The notes under the pieces were generated by a model. The model did not search any database, was not told where the DNA came from, and saw nothing but the letters and a program-made list of their open reading frames with translations. This document shows positions 14,991 to 15,758 of a stretch of DNA of 15,758 bases, piece by piece (position 1 is the stretch's first letter; every line of letters begins with the position of its first letter). Location: contig JANXVV010000616.1 in assembly GCA_025351525.1 (NCBI GenBank), forward strand, positions 1 through 15,758, read 5' to 3'. The stretch comes from Humisphaera sp. Its GTDB lineage: Bacteria > Planctomycetota > Phycisphaerae > Tepidisphaerales > Tepidisphaeraceae. The position numbers and the translations under genes are program-made.

Positions 14991-15699
14991 GAGACGTTTC
15001 CCTCCCTGGATCGGCCAAATCAATAGCAAAAACGTTAAACTTCGACCAAGCGGGGCTTGCCGAACTGACGCGAAGCGAAGGCCACCCAATCACCTTGGCC
15101 AAGTGTGCGGTGAGCATCGCTTTTGCGGACGAAGGGGCGTCTGCATAGCTCTTGCACCAACTCGCGGAGACCGCGCCCGTCAAGACATCGCACAATTGTG
15201 CCAACGGCGTGTCCGCAGATTCAATCACCGTAAGCTCATGGATCGAAGCCTTGGGAACTGCGTTCGTCAGCACACGTCGAAGGTCGCCGAAACGATCTGC
15301 GCCCTTGTTCTTTTGGAAGTCGAGTAAAATGGTATAGACGAAGCCTGGAAACAGCCACTTTTCAAGCATTCGGAAGTAGAACTTGTAGAAGCCCAGTTCC
15401 CGATCTCCACCATGGAACTCGGGATTGAATTTCGCGTGCTCCACTACAATCGCTCGGAAATTCAAGTGGCCCTGCGAGATGAAGTAATCCACAATTTTCG
15501 TGTAGGCCGCCGCGTACTTACCGCTGACCTTATTCCATTTCAACTCACTTCCCAGCCCGTTCTGTCGTGCAATCGCACGCAACTCGCGCGAAACCGTATC
15601 CCGATGTTCACGAGCAACCCACAGACCGCCAATCGCCAAATGTGTGTCGCCAGGCTTGGCACAATGGCGGCTCTCGTCGCAGTAGATGACGTACTCCAT
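14983..15699 (-). CDS. DUF3800 domain protein (RNase H-like fold predicted)
   Basis: A 238-residue protein. The start at 15699 gives the N terminus MEYVIYCDES, typical of DUF3800, where the first strand carries the acidic Y-x-D-E-S motif (Asp8/Glu9). Other family features are SELKWNKVS (51-59), a central strand ILLDFQKNKG (124-133, Asp127), and AQLCDVLTGAV (167-177, Asp171), the counterpart of the usual LQ-AD-L-GA helix. The acidic residues are those expected of an RNase H-like metal site. The family's biochemical role is not settled; it is common in mobile and defence regions. An upstream extension of 16 residues to 15747 is basic and lacks family similarity, so it is left out. It is the first gene of a two-gene operon, overlapping the next by 8 bp. 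Confidence 0.85.
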   Translation of the reverse strand: MEYVIYCDESRHCAKPGDTHLAIGGLWVAREHRDTVSRELRAIARQNGLGSELKWNKVSGKYAAAYTKIVDYFISQGHLNFRAIVVEHAKFNPEFHGGDRELGFYKFYFRMLEKWLFPGFVYTILLDFQKNKGADRFGDLRRVLTNAVPKASIHELTVIESADTPLAQLCDVLTGAVSASWCKSYADAPSSAKAMLTAHLAKVIGWPSLRVSSASPAWSKFNVFAIDLADPGRETSHG

Positions 15700-15758
15700 T
15701 GCTACAACCCCAAACCTTTCTTTCGAGCGAGAACGCCATCTACCCACCGCTTCTCATC

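Noticed and set aside
14258..15758. A DUF1156 methylase or other usual DUF499 partner upstream
   Set aside because: The frames upstream of the ATPase encode the unknown protein and DUF3800 only; no methylase motifs (such as NPPY or DPPY) are seen.
1..15758. CRISPR array, rRNA genes or an integrase
   Set aside because: No regularly spaced repeats with unique spacers, no rRNA-like sequence and no recombinase motifs were seen on either strand.

Overview
The window (about 55-60% GC by eye) reads as a chromosomal segment of a free-living, GC-rich Gram-negative-type bacterium. It carries an apparent boundary between ordinary chromosome on the left and an accessory, defence-island-like region on the right. 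I suspect Planctomycetota or a relative, mainly from the left-hand features: a large exported alpha/beta-hydrolase of a PHB-depolymerase/prolyl-oligopeptidase-like type, an exported many-bladed beta-propeller protein, and dense palindromic intergenic repeats (the GTAGCCCATG-type hairpin pair and the CACGAAGG-type inverted repeat). This assignment is an inference; there is no rRNA or marker gene here.

Left part (1-5394): a REP-like hairpin pair, a secreted esterase-like hydrolase on the minus strand, a small lipoprotein, a long inverted repeat that probably ends it, a zinc-ribbon membrane protein and an exported beta-propeller protein. All have clean starts or export signals and look like resident envelope or secreted functions.

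Middle part (5395-6768): 1.37 kb with no intact gene. It holds two hairpins, a fragment resembling the T-arm and 3' acceptor strand of a tRNA (minus strand), two 19-bp direct repeats at 22-bp spacing, and a remnant gene readable only across a frame change. The tRNA-like fragment is in the orientation expected of an island attachment remnant, with the island to its right.

Right part (6769-15758): three minus-strand two-gene units separated by two plus-strand membrane-protein genes and a candidate small RNA. Unit A is a GIY-YIG-like protein followed after 8 bp by a HEPN-like protein with an R-x4-H motif. Unit B is a DUF499-type P-loop ATPase followed after 16 bp by a TIGR04141/DUF6119 'sporadically distributed' protein. 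Unit C is a DUF3800 protein whose end overlaps the start of a 167-residue unknown protein by 8 bp. The DUF499 gene has no DUF1156 methylase, helicase or phospholipase-D partner next to it inside the window, so the ATPase/TIGR04141 pair looks like a compact module. On the opposite strand, just upstream of the DUF499 gene, lies a self-contained candidate small RNA: sigma70-like promoter, GNRA-capped 5' hairpin, second hairpin, and a 9-bp terminator with a T tract. I regard the DUF499-TIGR04141 module with its adjacent small RNA, and the GIY-YIG/HEPN pair, as the best candidates for undescribed systems.
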